A DNA stretch of 64,000 nt from Massilia sp. H6 (lineage in GTDB: Bacteria; Pseudomonadota; Gammaproteobacteria; Burkholderiales; Burkholderiaceae_D): positions 1-64,000 of the forward strand of contig NZ_CP103373.1 of assembly GCF_024802625.1 (NCBI RefSeq), written 5' to 3'. A program made the position numbers and the translations under genes. Below are positions 1-9,324 of this stretch, piece after piece. The first letter of the stretch is position 1. Each line of letters begins with the position of its first letter. The notes under the pieces are model-generated. The model searched no databases. It saw only the letters and a list, made by a program, of their open reading frames with translations, and was not told where the DNA came from.

Positions 1-113
1 GTCCCGCAACGGAACGTCAAATGCCTATCGGGCTTAATCTTGGGAGCTTCCAAAGTATCACGCGCAAACCCAAGATGTTCGAGCGCATCGAGATCTCGCC
101 GGTCGATTTTCGT
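1..113 (+). pseudogene. Decayed fragment of a second dndD
   Basis: The first ~113 bases align with bases 10831-10942, inside the intact dndD downstream, with only about a dozen substitutions. One base is missing in the run around base 43, which shifts the frame. The shared stretch encodes the segment just before the ABC signature region of DndD (SFQSITRKPKMFERIEISP). Similarity stops abruptly at the bases after 'cgattttcgt'. This is direct sequence evidence of a second, broken dnd copy that either continues beyond the left edge or was left by recombination. Confidence 0.85.
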
Positions 114-460
114 GGACGCCCCAACGGCGTGACGCAGCGCCGCCATACGTTCACGGATCGGAAGATCATTCTAAGCGTGCAGCAAGCGTCGCGTGCGCGC
201 CCAGACGAGCACAGCGCCTCTGCGATGCTGGCGGCGCGATGCATCAGCCGCGGATGATCCATCCATTTCGCATCACCAACGATCATTCCTTGTCATCTGG
301 CGACAACGCTTGAGCTGTACTTGCATGCACATTCCACGAGCCATGAAAATTTCTGATTCGAACTGGCACATTGTCTGAAGCAATTTCTTGAGCCCAGCTC
401 AGCAATTGGCGCTTAAAATAACCGGTGCAGGCAACGATTAATTTGACGCACGGTGGACTC
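114..460. other. No gene seen
   Basis: Between the dndD fragment and the McrB-like gene no reading frame has a recognisable product or a good ribosome-binding site. A minus-strand open frame over 17-286 runs through the dndD fragment and is not credible. Confidence 0.5.
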
Positions 461-2626
461 ATGGCTGAAGCAGATGACGAACGCAAAATAATCAAAGCAA
501 TCTCGAACAACGACATCTCATCGAAACCTGACGATGAGCTCATTGCTATGCTCAAAGCTTCCTGGACGTATGAAGATCAGGACGCGCTTGACGTTGTGGG
601 ACGACTGACTACAGTGCAAGGGAAGACGGGAAACCTCCTGCACTTCCTTATTGATCTGCGCAGCGTCAAAGACGGCGCGCCGCTTCAGTTTCCTCATGAA
701 GGACAGGGACTTCGACCTCGCGTGTTCGTTCGGCCTGCGGATGTCAAGCGATTGTCCCCGGCGCCAGACGAAGAGCCCTGGGTGCGTGCGCGAAGCGCGC
801 TGTCGCCTCTGGAAGAGCGTGACAAGCAGGGCAATCCTTTCGCCTTGACTGCGGTGTCGGGAAGCGTGAACCGTCTGACCGCCTTGCCGCGCGAGTGGCG
901 CATCGACAGCTTGGAGCTCGACGGCAGGGTGCACCTGGAGGAATCGATCGTTTCAATGCTCAGGCAACAGTACACTGCGGAGCTTGAACAGGAAAAGCGC
1001 GTGCTCGAGGCGGGAAACCGCGAGCTGGCCGTCGAAATTCAGCAGTTAAACGAAACTAGCGCAGTGCTGCGAGCCGACCTCGAGGCTGCAGGCAGCGAGC
1101 GAGCCGCTGTGACGGCTTCGATTGCAAGCGCGAATGAAGCGCTGCAGCTGGCGAAAAGCCGGTACGACAGCGGCGTCACCGTCATCAATAGCCGCTTAAG
1201 CCGGCTTCGCGCTTTCGTCGAGCAACGCGCAAAGGAGCTGTTGGCGCTGGATCTGATCGACGTCGACAACCTGGAGGCGCTGATTGGCCCGCCTAGTACG
1301 GCCGCCGATGCGGCGGGACACGTGTTCGACGAGGTCTTCAGCGGCGACTTGCAGACTGCGGCGCGCTACATCCAGGCGTATCTGCATAACAAAGGGATTT
1401 TTTATCGCCAAGCGGTGCTTCTGGATTTCCTGGCGCTGCTGCGAACCAATGATTTGATTGTGCTGGCAGGCGACTCCGGTTCTGGAAAAACGCATCTGGT
1501 GAAATCGTTCGCCGACGCTATCGGCGGCAAAGCGGTCATCGTTCCGGTCAAACCTAACTGGAACAGCGCTGAAGATCTGCTCGGCTATTACAACCCGATC
1601 GAGAAGCGGTATCTTTCGACGCCATTCCTGGAGGCGCTGAAGGAAGCGGCGCGAAACCCCGAAACGCCCTATCTGTTGTGTCTTGATGAGATGAATCTGG
1701 CGCGGGTCGAATATTATTTTGCAGACTTTCTCAGTCTGTTGGAAGAGCGCGGCGCCCCTCTGGAACTCCAACTGTACGCCAACACTGAACAGGCCCATGC
1801 GCTGAGCGAGTACAAGACGTTTATCAGTTTGGCGCGCGAAGCCAACGGCGGCGAAGGCGGCGACCTCGACAGTTTCGTGGAGATGCTGAAGGACGAACGC
1901 GTCCACCAGCGACTGCGCGAAACATGCGGCTTCGGCAGCGGCGAGTCCCTGCTAAAGCATCATGCGCATTTGCGCCGGTCGCTTGGAAACCTGGTCGAGT
2001 CCCCGTCCACGTTTACTTTCCCGACGAATGTGCGGATCATCGGCGCGATTAATGTGGATGACACTACTCACTATCTTTCTCCAAAAATCCTCGACCGGGC
2101 GCACATTGTGCGTTTTGAAAGCCCTCTGCTGCAAGATTGGGACGCGCTTGAACTGGAGGTCGAGCAATTCGACCTTGATCTCACTACGCCGTTGCGTCTC
2201 ATCGCAGCCCAGCTTGGAGAAAGGGGGCCGTATCCGCAGCTCGACCGAAGCGACGCTTTCGTGCAGTTTGTTTTCGCCCTGACGCGAGACTACCTGAATG
2301 ATCTAGGGATTGAAGTCGGGTTGCGTACGGTAAGGCAAGGCGCCAACTACGCCAATGAATTGCGAAGGCTTGGCGCCAGTGAGGCGCTCGTGCGCAACAA
2401 TTTCGTGATTCACAAAGTGCTGCCGAAGCTAATGTTCGACGGACAAAAAAAGAGCAGGCGAGGCCACCCCAAGAGCGCGCTGCTGCAGGGCATGCGTGAT
2501 TATCTCGCCAACGAGATCGACGCCGACGCCCTCGGTTGGCGCACCGCCTATTGCGTGGATGAGCTGACGCGGGTGATCGAGACGGCCGAGGCCAACGACG
2601 GCATCGTCAATTATTGGTCGACATGA
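461..2626 (+). CDS. McrB-like AAA+ ATPase of a two-gene restriction module
   Basis: This is a roughly 721-residue protein. The N-terminal part is variable, and a heptad-rich coiled coil lies near residues 175-265. An AAA+ domain of the McrB type follows: Walker A GDSGSGKTHLV near residue 337, Walker B LLCLDEMNLARVEYYFADFL with the extended McrB signature near 405, and a sensor segment GAINVDDTTHYLSPKILDRA near 525. McrB proteins are GTP- or ATP-driven translocating rings that activate an McrC nuclease. The following gene overlaps by 4 bases (ATGA) and encodes a nuclease, so the pair is one operon. I chose ATG 461 over the GTG at 425 because a GGTGG sequence precedes it. It is probably a modification-dependent or unmodified-DNA restriction motor; the substrate is unknown. 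Confidence 0.85.
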   Translation: MAEADDERKIIKAISNNDISSKPDDELIAMLKASWTYEDQDALDVVGRLTTVQGKTGNLLHFLIDLRSVKDGAPLQFPHEGQGLRPRVFVRPADVKRLSPAPDEEPWVRARSALSPLEERDKQGNPFALTAVSGSVNRLTALPREWRIDSLELDGRVHLEESIVSMLRQQYTAELEQEKRVLEAGNRELAVEIQQLNETSAVLRADLEAAGSERAAVTASIASANEALQLAKSRYDSGVTVINSRLSRLRAFVEQRAKELLALDLIDVDNLEALIGPPSTAADAAGHVFDEVFSGDLQTAARYIQAYLHNKGIFYRQAVLLDFLALLRTNDLIVLAGDSGSGKTHLVKSFADAIGGKAVIVPVKPNWNSAEDLLGYYNPIEKRYLSTPFLEALKEAARNPETPYLLCLDEMNLARVEYYFADFLSLLEERGAPLELQLYANTEQAHALSEYKTFISLAREANGGEGGDLDSFVEMLKDERVHQRLRETCGFGSGESLLKHHAHLRRSLGNLVESPSTFTFPTNVRIIGAINVDDTTHYLSPKILDRAHIVRFESPLLQDWDALELEVEQFDLDLTTPLRLIAAQLGERGPYPQLDRSDAFVQFVFALTRDYLNDLGIEVGLRTVRQGANYANELRRLGASEALVRNNFVIHKVLPKLMFDGQKKSRRGHPKSALLQGMRDYLANEIDADALGWRTAYCVDELTRVIETAEANDGIVNYWST

Positions 2627-5226
2627 ACGCGGTTCCGTTCGAGGCTCGCTACCTTGACGTTGCATGGCTCGACCGCGACACCGTTCAGCGGCTTTCGGCG
2701 AGCGTTGATTCCATTCCCGTTGAAGAGCAAGAAGGCGCGTGGAGCATCGACACGCAGGTGTTCAAAGCCGCGCGCTTGCGGCTTGGGTTCCGTGTTCTTG
2801 ACGTGCAGCTGACCCATCCGCCCTATTTCCTTGTCGACGAAAGCGCGCGCGAAGAGCTGCTGGCGATCGTCGATCCACGCAACGGCTGCACCTGGTGGAT
2901 CGAAAACAGCGGTTGGGATCCGGAGCGCCGGCGCTACCATTCCCGACTGCAGCGCACCGTGGGGACGGCGCGGCTCCACCTGCAAGGGCGCCTGCTCACC
3001 ATACGCAACCATAGTCTTAACTTCACAACCGACGAGCTCGAGGCGTATCTGAGCGATTTTAAGAGCGACCTGTGGGCGCTGATTTTTGATCCTCGCGGGG
3101 TTGTGCAAGGTAAGGTGGGCAAAAACGCGCCGAGCGTCTTAGGTCAAGAGCTTTTGCACCAGATACGCGAGTTCACCAGCGCGGCTGAGCGGATCGGCGA
3201 ACGGATGGAGGTCGAGCTCAAGGAGATCGTGGAATTGCGTCCCCTGAGATCGGTGCGGCCGATTGTCGCGACGTTCAGGGAGGTGGCGGTGCGCGGCTGC
3301 GCCCGACAGCTGAGCAGTAGAGGTTTCGCTGAACTCAAGGATACGGCGGTGAACCGTTACGCCCACCATCTCGTCAACAAGATGCGATTTATGGTGGGAC
3401 AGCTTCAACGCATGGCGCTTGCGCAAAAGTCCGGCTTGGAAACCAGGGCGCAGCAGCATTTGGCGAGCGCGGCTGAAATCGCGTCGCAACAATTCAACAT
3501 CGTCGACGAAGCGGTGTTTCGCAGTGAACTCGCCAAGTTCGAGTCGGAGCTTGCGGCCGCGCGCCAGTCTGTCAATGAACAGGATGCAGCGCGACGTCCG
3601 CCCCGTACGCGTCCAGTTCAAGGATATACCTTCAAGCTGCGCCCAATCAAGCCAAAAAGTCAGGAATCGAATGTTATCGAGCCGGACGGTCGGAGGTTTA
3701 ACTGCATCGAACTCGACGGCGAGGACTTCAAGGAGACATTTGGAACGTATTGCATGGTCACGCTGCCCAAACAAATTGGGACGCACGTCGCAAAGCTCAG
3801 CCAAAACGGCCAGCGCGGCATCAAATTGCTTGGATCGCTGACGAAGTCAGCCGCATACGACAAGAATGGGAAGAAATTTTATACGATCGAATTCGACCAT
3901 ATTGAGCGCATTGAGTTTGTAGGCCCGACTGCTGCAGACGAATCGCGCAAACGAATGGATGCGCTAGCAGCCAATAGCTGGCGTATGCCGTTGACGCCCA
4001 GGGAGCGGCAAGAGCTTCAACACGAATCGAAAGCGCTTGCGGTGCGGGCCGCGGCTCAGAAAGCGCGCGCTGGCGCGCTCGGTGAAACACTCGATGAGTT
4101 GGATGCGTTGGACAGCCGTCTGCGCAAGCTCGGACGGCTCTTTCGCACGCTAAACATCGGAATCAGTTCGACGCTCCCGCAGTCGATGACCTATGTGCGC
4201 AACCCGCGCTATTTCGCGCTGAAGACGGCTTACAACAAGCTCAACAATTTGGCTGGAACCGAAGACGACGTCCTTGATGCAATGATGGATGTCGAGGACA
4301 TGGGCTTGGTTAACGTGTCAAACCTCTACGAGAAATGGTGCTTGCTTCAAATGATCAAGGTTCTCCGCGACGGCTTTGGGTTTGAACCGAGCAAGGGATG
4401 GCAAAAAACCTTGGTGGACGGCGTCCTTGGACGTTCTCACGACATCTCCCTAGCGCTCACAGGCGCAGGACGCTGGGCGGCGACGCTGATCTATGAAAAA
4501 GTATTGACGAACAAGCGCCGCCCGGATTTTGTGTTCGATCTCACGGTTCCGCTCTACGAACAAACTAAGACTAAACCGCTGCAATGGTTCGACAGCGGGG
4601 ACAGCACGACCACGCGATTTGTGATGGACGCTAAATTCCGCGAACGATGGCGTCCCGGCGAACTTGCTGAACTCCTTGAAGAATTATGCGTCCGGAAAAA
4701 TTATTCCGAGGGCGGGGAAAATTCTGTTTTCATCCTCCACCCATGTGAAGAGCATGCTCAACAACGCACTTCACCGTTGACCTGGGGGCGAGGCTCAGAC
4801 TACGGCCAGCTGCATAATCACGAGCGCGGTGCGATCCGTCTTTCCCCGCGACGCGTGAACGGGTCGACCATCGACAACCTCCACAGATTGTTCGGAATGA
4901 TGTTTCAGGAGGCGAGCAACTATCTGCGCGACGACAGCGGCTGGCAATGGACTGATGCGCTGTGCATTGGTTGCGGACGCGGCGTGGATGCATCCGAAGT
5001 GCGTTTGAAGTACAGCACCACGAAGGCCGGTAAAGAAAAGTGGGAGCTGGGCTGCCGAACATGCCAACTGGTCTCGGTCAGAACCAACTGCTACGGTTGC
5101 GGTGCGCGCTTATTCAAAAACGGACACTATTGGACTTACCATCGAACCAGGGCTGAGTCGCTATCGAATGTCGTGTGTCCGAAATGCGAGCGCTTCTTCG
5201 ACAACGCGTCCAGCGAAGCTGTTTAA
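2623..5226 (+). CDS. DUF2357-type PD-(D/E)XK nuclease with C-terminal zinc ribbons (McrC-like partner)
   Basis: This 867-residue protein starts with ATG overlapping the stop of the McrB-like gene. The first ~600 residues match what I know of DUF2357/McrC-like proteins (LlaJI-related), including long helical parts. The nuclease core is RRPDFVFDL followed by FVMDAKFRERW (about residues 632-672), which gives the D and DxK of a PD-(D/E)XK site. The last ~90 residues hold four CxxC pairs (CIGC, CRTC, CYGC, CPKC), enough for two zinc ribbons. Those ribbons are the odd part and may read DNA or dock a partner. The family is assigned by motifs only; no database search was possible. Confidence 0.82.
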   Translation: MNAVPFEARYLDVAWLDRDTVQRLSASVDSIPVEEQEGAWSIDTQVFKAARLRLGFRVLDVQLTHPPYFLVDESAREELLAIVDPRNGCTWWIENSGWDPERRRYHSRLQRTVGTARLHLQGRLLTIRNHSLNFTTDELEAYLSDFKSDLWALIFDPRGVVQGKVGKNAPSVLGQELLHQIREFTSAAERIGERMEVELKEIVELRPLRSVRPIVATFREVAVRGCARQLSSRGFAELKDTAVNRYAHHLVNKMRFMVGQLQRMALAQKSGLETRAQQHLASAAEIASQQFNIVDEAVFRSELAKFESELAAARQSVNEQDAARRPPRTRPVQGYTFKLRPIKPKSQESNVIEPDGRRFNCIELDGEDFKETFGTYCMVTLPKQIGTHVAKLSQNGQRGIKLLGSLTKSAAYDKNGKKFYTIEFDHIERIEFVGPTAADESRKRMDALAANSWRMPLTPRERQELQHESKALAVRAAAQKARAGALGETLDELDALDSRLRKLGRLFRTLNIGISSTLPQSMTYVRNPRYFALKTAYNKLNNLAGTEDDVLDAMMDVEDMGLVNVSNLYEKWCLLQMIKVLRDGFGFEPSKGWQKTLVDGVLGRSHDISLALTGAGRWAATLIYEKVLTNKRRPDFVFDLTVPLYEQTKTKPLQWFDSGDSTTTRFVMDAKFRERWRPGELAELLEELCVRKNYSEGGENSVFILHPCEEHAQQRTSPLTWGRGSDYGQLHNHERGAIRLSPRRVNGSTIDNLHRLFGMMFQEASNYLRDDSGWQWTDALCIGCGRGVDASEVRLKYSTTKAGKEKWELGCRTCQLVSVRTNCYGCGARLFKNGHYWTYHRTRAESLSNVVCPKCERFFDNASSEAV

Positions 5227-5448
5227 CTGCGCGAAGCCCGCTAGAAGCCGACGAGGTTGGCTCCTCAAGGTCAAGCGAAGAGCGTAGCAACCCGCTTCAT
5301 GGATGGAATTGACAAGCATAGGGGCAGGGCGCTTGCACTGCTCGCAGCGCCGCAACAGCATCTCAGCTAAGAGCTAAGCATGGGGGCTTGTTGAGGCAAT
5401 GCTCACGTTGCCGGCGTCCTGCTGAGGTTGGCCCGCCGGCGCGGTTTT

Positions 5449-6576
5449 CTACATCATGCGGCGCAGAACCTGACATACGTGTTGCCAATCAACCGCCGGC
5501 GTCGCGTGGCACCACGACAAGCGCAACGCGCTGTCGATCCGCTCTTGATCCAGTCCCATTGCCACCAAGACGTGGCTGGGTTCATAACTTGTCGACGTGC
5601 ACGCAGACCCATTCGACAGCGCCAGCATTCCTTTCAGCGACACCATCGCCGCCTCGGAATTCAATCCTGGCAGAGAAACGTTCAGTACATGTGGCAGACA
5701 GTGTTCTTCGGCGCCGTTGATCTGGCCACCCAGTTGTTGCACTGCCGTCACCGCATCGTCACGAAAGCGCAGACACGTGGCCGTGCGCTGCGCGTGGTCG
5801 CGGAGCGCGAACTGCGCCGCAACGCCGAACCCAGCGATCAAATGCACCGGGTGGGTACCCGGGCGTACGCCTCGTTCTTGTCCGCCACCGAACATCAAAG
5901 GTGCCATCGGAGGACGGTTCCCTAACCGCCGACGACTAATCAGGGCGCCCACGCCTTTCGGGCCATACACTTTGTGCGCCGAGATACTGATGAGGTCAAT
6001 GCGTGGGTTCTGGAGTGGATCGATCAGTTTGCCGAAGGTCTGCGCAGCATCGACGTGAAACCACACCTCGTCTGGCAAGCCGGCCGCGATCACTTCGATT
6101 GGTTGTACGATGCCGGTCTCATTGTTCGCATGCATGACGCTCACTAACAAGGTGTCTGACCGTACCGCGGCCAAGATCGCTTGCGCATCGATTCGTCCCG
6201 TCGAGTCCAGCGCTACCAAGGTGATGTCAAAGCCAAGCGTGCGCAAGTGCTCGAGCGGCTCGAGCACCGCCTTGTGCTCGATGGTCGTTGACACAATATG
6301 ACGCCGACTGGCGCTGTCGGCATGGCCAGCCAAGCCGAGTAACGCGATGTTGTTGCTCTCCGTGGCGCCACTCGTAAAAATCACATCGTCGCGGCGCGCC
6401 GCGACTACCGCGGCAACTTGTTCACGCGCCCGCTCCACGGCTTGTTTCGCGCGAACACCGAACTCATGGGTACGACTGCCGGCGTTGCCGTACTCCTCAG
6501 CTAGATAGCGAAGCATCACCTCCAACACCGCCGGCTCGACCGGCGTGGTGGCGTTGCAGTCGAGATAAACAGACAT
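5449..6576 (-). CDS. dndA: DndA cysteine desulfurase
   Basis: This is a 375-residue class V aminotransferase-fold enzyme of the NifS/IscS group. The PLP-binding lysine is K202 in SAHKVYGPKG. The N-terminal motif YLDCNATTPV and the ATESNN motif are present. The sulfur-carrying cysteine is C326 in SNGSACTS. DndA removes sulfur from L-cysteine and passes it to DndC for phosphorothioation of the DNA backbone. It is transcribed away from dndBCDE, from a shared 60-base intergenic region, which is the classic divergent layout. Length and motifs are complete, so it should be functional. IscS can replace DndA in some hosts, so its presence here marks a full five-gene set. Confidence 0.95.
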   Translation of the reverse strand: MSVYLDCNATTPVEPAVLEVMLRYLAEEYGNAGSRTHEFGVRAKQAVERAREQVAAVVAARRDDVIFTSGATESNNIALLGLAGHADSASRRHIVSTTIEHKAVLEPLEHLRTLGFDITLVALDSTGRIDAQAILAAVRSDTLLVSVMHANNETGIVQPIEVIAAGLPDEVWFHVDAAQTFGKLIDPLQNPRIDLISISAHKVYGPKGVGALISRRRLGNRPPMAPLMFGGGQERGVRPGTHPVHLIAGFGVAAQFALRDHAQRTATCLRFRDDAVTAVQQLGGQINGAEEHCLPHVLNVSLPGLNSEAAMVSLKGMLALSNGSACTSTSYEPSHVLVAMGLDQERIDSALRLSWCHATPAVDWQHVCQVLRRMM

Positions 6577-6597
6577 AGTTTGCGTTTTTGAAAGAGC

Positions 6598-6624
6598 TTG
6601 TTTGTGTTATAATAGCACAAACAA
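6598..6624 (+). promoter_or_regulatory. Palindromic operator on the dndB promoter
   Basis: A perfect inverted repeat, TTGTTTGTG (6598-6606) and CACAAACAA (6616-6624), surrounds 9 bases that contain a consensus -10 box TATAAT at 6608-6613. The best -35 is weak (TTTTTG, 6585-6590, 17-base spacer). The site is 15 bases before the dndB ATG and about 20 bases from the dndA start. It could therefore silence both genes. DndB is a known negative regulator of dnd genes, so it is the natural candidate ligand; that link is inference. Confidence 0.75.
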
Positions 6625-6638
6625 CCGGTTACCCATCC

Positions 6639-7736
6639 ATGAACGGCGCCTTCGAATACGTATTCCCGTCCATCAAAGGGGTGCAATCGGGACGTGAATA
6701 CTACGTCTCGATGTGCCCCTTGCGCTTGATCCCCAAGATTTTTCTGTTCGACGACGACGAACTCAATCCCGAGTTGCGCGCCCAGCGTACCCTGAACAAG
6801 GGACGGGTGCCCGAAATCGCGGAATACATCCTTGGCAACCGCCAGAGCTACACGTTTTCCGCCATCACGGCATCGGTCGATGGCGGTGTACGCTTTGTGC
6901 CAGCAACTGGGACCACCCACGGCAGCCTGCTCGGAACTTTGCACGTGAATATGCAGTCACGCTTCATCATCAACGACGGCCAGCATCGCCGCGCCGCGAT
7001 TGAGCTAGCGTTGAAATCCGAACCAGGCTTGGGCGACGAAACCATTGCCGTCGTGTTCTTCGTCGATCCCGGTCTCGAGCGCTGTCAGCAGATGTTTGCG
7101 GATTTGAACCGTCACGCGATCCGTCCAAGCCGCTCGCTCGGCCTGTTGTACGATCATCGTGACCTGCGCTCACAGCTCACGAAACTGATCGTACTGAAGT
7201 CGAAGTTCTTCTGCGACATGGTCGAGATGGAAAAGAATACCTTGTCCGAGCGCTCCCGCAAACTGTTTACGCTCAGCGCGATCTATTCGGCCAACACGGC
7301 CTTACTGGACGGCGTCGATACCTCCAATACGGACGAGACCGCCCAACTGTGCGCCGACTACTGGGATACCGTCAGCGCCCACATTCCGGAATGGCAGCGT
7401 GTAAAAGAGGCGCGCTTGAGTGCGGGGGATGTGCGCCGCGATTGCATCCACTCGCACTCGGTGGCGCTGCAGGCGATCGGCGCGGTGGGCAACCATGTGC
7501 TGCGCCGACCGAAGTCGACCTGGAACGACATCCTGAATCCTTTGAGCACGCTGGATTGGTCGCGCGCGAACGCGCGCACCTGGGAAGGGCGCGCGATGGT
7601 CGGCGGGACGATCTCGAAAGCGTCGAATAACGTGGCGCTGACGATCAATCAACTCAAAAAACATTTACAGATTCCTTTGGGGCCGGACGAGCAGCGGACC
7701 GAGGATGCCTTCCTTCGAGGACACCATGGACACTAA
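6639..7736 (+). CDS. dndB: DndB, DGQHR-domain regulator of phosphorothioation
   Basis: This is a 365-residue protein with the defining IINDGQHRRAAIE motif near residue 108. DndB is not needed for sulfur insertion; in studied systems it represses dnd transcription and affects modification density. I start it at ATG 6639 (MNGAFEYVFPS). The open frame extends 51 bases further up, but through the palindromic promoter, so the earlier ATG at 6588 cannot be on the natural transcript. The end overlaps the start of dndC, so translation of the two is coupled. Confidence 0.93.
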   Translation: MNGAFEYVFPSIKGVQSGREYYVSMCPLRLIPKIFLFDDDELNPELRAQRTLNKGRVPEIAEYILGNRQSYTFSAITASVDGGVRFVPATGTTHGSLLGTLHVNMQSRFIINDGQHRRAAIELALKSEPGLGDETIAVVFFVDPGLERCQQMFADLNRHAIRPSRSLGLLYDHRDLRSQLTKLIVLKSKFFCDMVEMEKNTLSERSRKLFTLSAIYSANTALLDGVDTSNTDETAQLCADYWDTVSAHIPEWQRVKEARLSAGDVRRDCIHSHSVALQAIGAVGNHVLRRPKSTWNDILNPLSTLDWSRANARTWEGRAMVGGTISKASNNVALTINQLKKHLQIPLGPDEQRTEDAFLRGHHGH

Positions 7737-9321
7737 GAAACCCGCATCCGCCTCGGCCTTCGCCGAAAAAGGGTTCAAGCTGACTGTTGCCGAGCGCACG
7801 GAGGTCGTGAAAGCTCTCTACCTGAGCGATACCATTCCCTGGGTGATCGGCTATAGCGGCGGCAAAGATTCGACCGCGACCTTGCAGCTGATCTGGAAGG
7901 CGCTGCGTCAGCTCGCTCCGGAGCAACTGCACAAGGATGTGCACGTTATCAGCACCGACACCCTGGTGGAAAATCCAATTGTCGCCCAGTGGGTGGCGCA
8001 CTCTCTCGAGGTCATGGGTAAAGCCGCCGAAGAGCAAGCGCTGCCAATTAAACCGCACCGTTTGACGCCCGAGGTCAAAGACCGGTTCTGGGTCAACTTG
8101 ATCGGTAAAGGCTATCCAGCCCCGCGCCCAAAATTCCGTTGGTGCACCAGCCGCCTAAAAATCAGCCCGTCGAACAATTTCATCAAAAAGCTCGAACAGC
8201 AAAACGGCGAGGCGATCGTTGTCCTGGGCACCCGCAAGGCGGAGAGCACCTCGCGCGCTGCCTCGATGAAGCGGCATGAAGGGAGCACCCGGGAGTGGCT
8301 CAATCGGAACGGACAACTCGATCGCAGCTGGGTGTTTACGCCGATCGAGGACTGGACCAACGACGACGTCTGGATCTACCTGATGCAGGAAAAAAATCCC
8401 TGGGGCTTCGACAACAACGAGCTGCTCGGAATGTACCAAGGCGCCACGGCCGACGGCGAGTGCCCCTTGGTGGTCGACTCCACCACACCGAGCTGTGGCG
8501 ACAGTCGCTTCGGCTGCTATGTGTGCACGATGGTGTCGCAAGACAAATCGATGGACGCCATGATCCAGAACGACAGCGAGAAGGAGTGGATGGCGCCGCT
8601 GCTAAAACTGCGTAACCAAAAGCTGCTCACGACCGACGATCGTCACTTGCGTGAGTTCCGCCGCATGGATGGTCGTCTCACCTTGATGGAAGTGAGCAAG
8701 GAAGGTCCAGACGTGTCGCGCGGATCCGACGGCAAGCTCTATCAATTGGTGCACGGGCCGTACAAGCAAACCTACCGTGAAGAGCTGCTGCGCGAACTGC
8801 TCAAAGCGCAGAAGGAAGTGCACGAGCGGGCGCCCGAGAACGTGAAGTTCGATCTGTTTACGATTGAAGATTTGGAAGAGATCCGCCGGATTTGGCTGTT
8901 CGAAAAGCACGAAATCGAAGATAGCGTACCGCGCATCTATGAGGAAGCGATGGGCCAGCCGTATCCCGAACCCAAACTCGACGAGAGTCAGGTATTTAAC
9001 GCGGGCGACATCGAATTGCTACGTCAGATCGCCGCCGAAGAGGGCGATCCGGACCAGCTGCATTTTCACTTGGTGCGTCAACTGCTGGCCGTCGAGGGCA
9101 AGTATCAACATGCGGCGCGCCGGGCCGGGCTGTTTGACGAACTCAACGAAGTGCTCGAGTATCACGCCTTCACCGGCGAGGGTGAAGCCCTGGAGTTCGC
9201 GATCCACCGCTCGCTCAGCGTGCAAAAAGCCAAGGGCATCGAAGTGGAATTCTTGCGCCCTGTTTTCCAGATTGTCCCGGTACTGCAAGGCGACACCGAA
9301 CTCACCGTAGAAGAAGAGTAA
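7726..9321 (+). CDS. dndC: DndC, PAPS-reductase-like sulfurtransferase
   Basis: This is a 531-residue protein. The PP-loop motif IGYSGGKDSTAT lies near residues 42-53 and binds ATP to activate the DNA phosphate. The iron-sulfur cysteines are visible: FRWCTSR near 146, then GECPLV and a PSCGDSRFGCYVC cluster near 245-270. DndC takes sulfur from DndA and works with DndD and DndE in the cytoplasm. ATG 7726 is preferred because GAGG precedes it by five bases; ATG 7705 directly abuts a GAGG and is poorly placed. It overlaps dndB by 11 bases, and dndD begins 3 bases after its stop. Confidence 0.95.
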   Translation: MDTKKPASASAFAEKGFKLTVAERTEVVKALYLSDTIPWVIGYSGGKDSTATLQLIWKALRQLAPEQLHKDVHVISTDTLVENPIVAQWVAHSLEVMGKAAEEQALPIKPHRLTPEVKDRFWVNLIGKGYPAPRPKFRWCTSRLKISPSNNFIKKLEQQNGEAIVVLGTRKAESTSRAASMKRHEGSTREWLNRNGQLDRSWVFTPIEDWTNDDVWIYLMQEKNPWGFDNNELLGMYQGATADGECPLVVDSTTPSCGDSRFGCYVCTMVSQDKSMDAMIQNDSEKEWMAPLLKLRNQKLLTTDDRHLREFRRMDGRLTLMEVSKEGPDVSRGSDGKLYQLVHGPYKQTYREELLRELLKAQKEVHERAPENVKFDLFTIEDLEEIRRIWLFEKHEIEDSVPRIYEEAMGQPYPEPKLDESQVFNAGDIELLRQIAAEEGDPDQLHFHLVRQLLAVEGKYQHAARRAGLFDELNEVLEYHAFTGEGEALEFAIHRSLSVQKAKGIEVEFLRPVFQIVPVLQGDTELTVEEE

Positions 9322-9324
9322 ACC

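Noticed and set aside
1196..1906. 236-codon frame opposite to the McrB-like gene
   Set aside because: It lies entirely within a gene with clear AAA+ motifs on the other strand.
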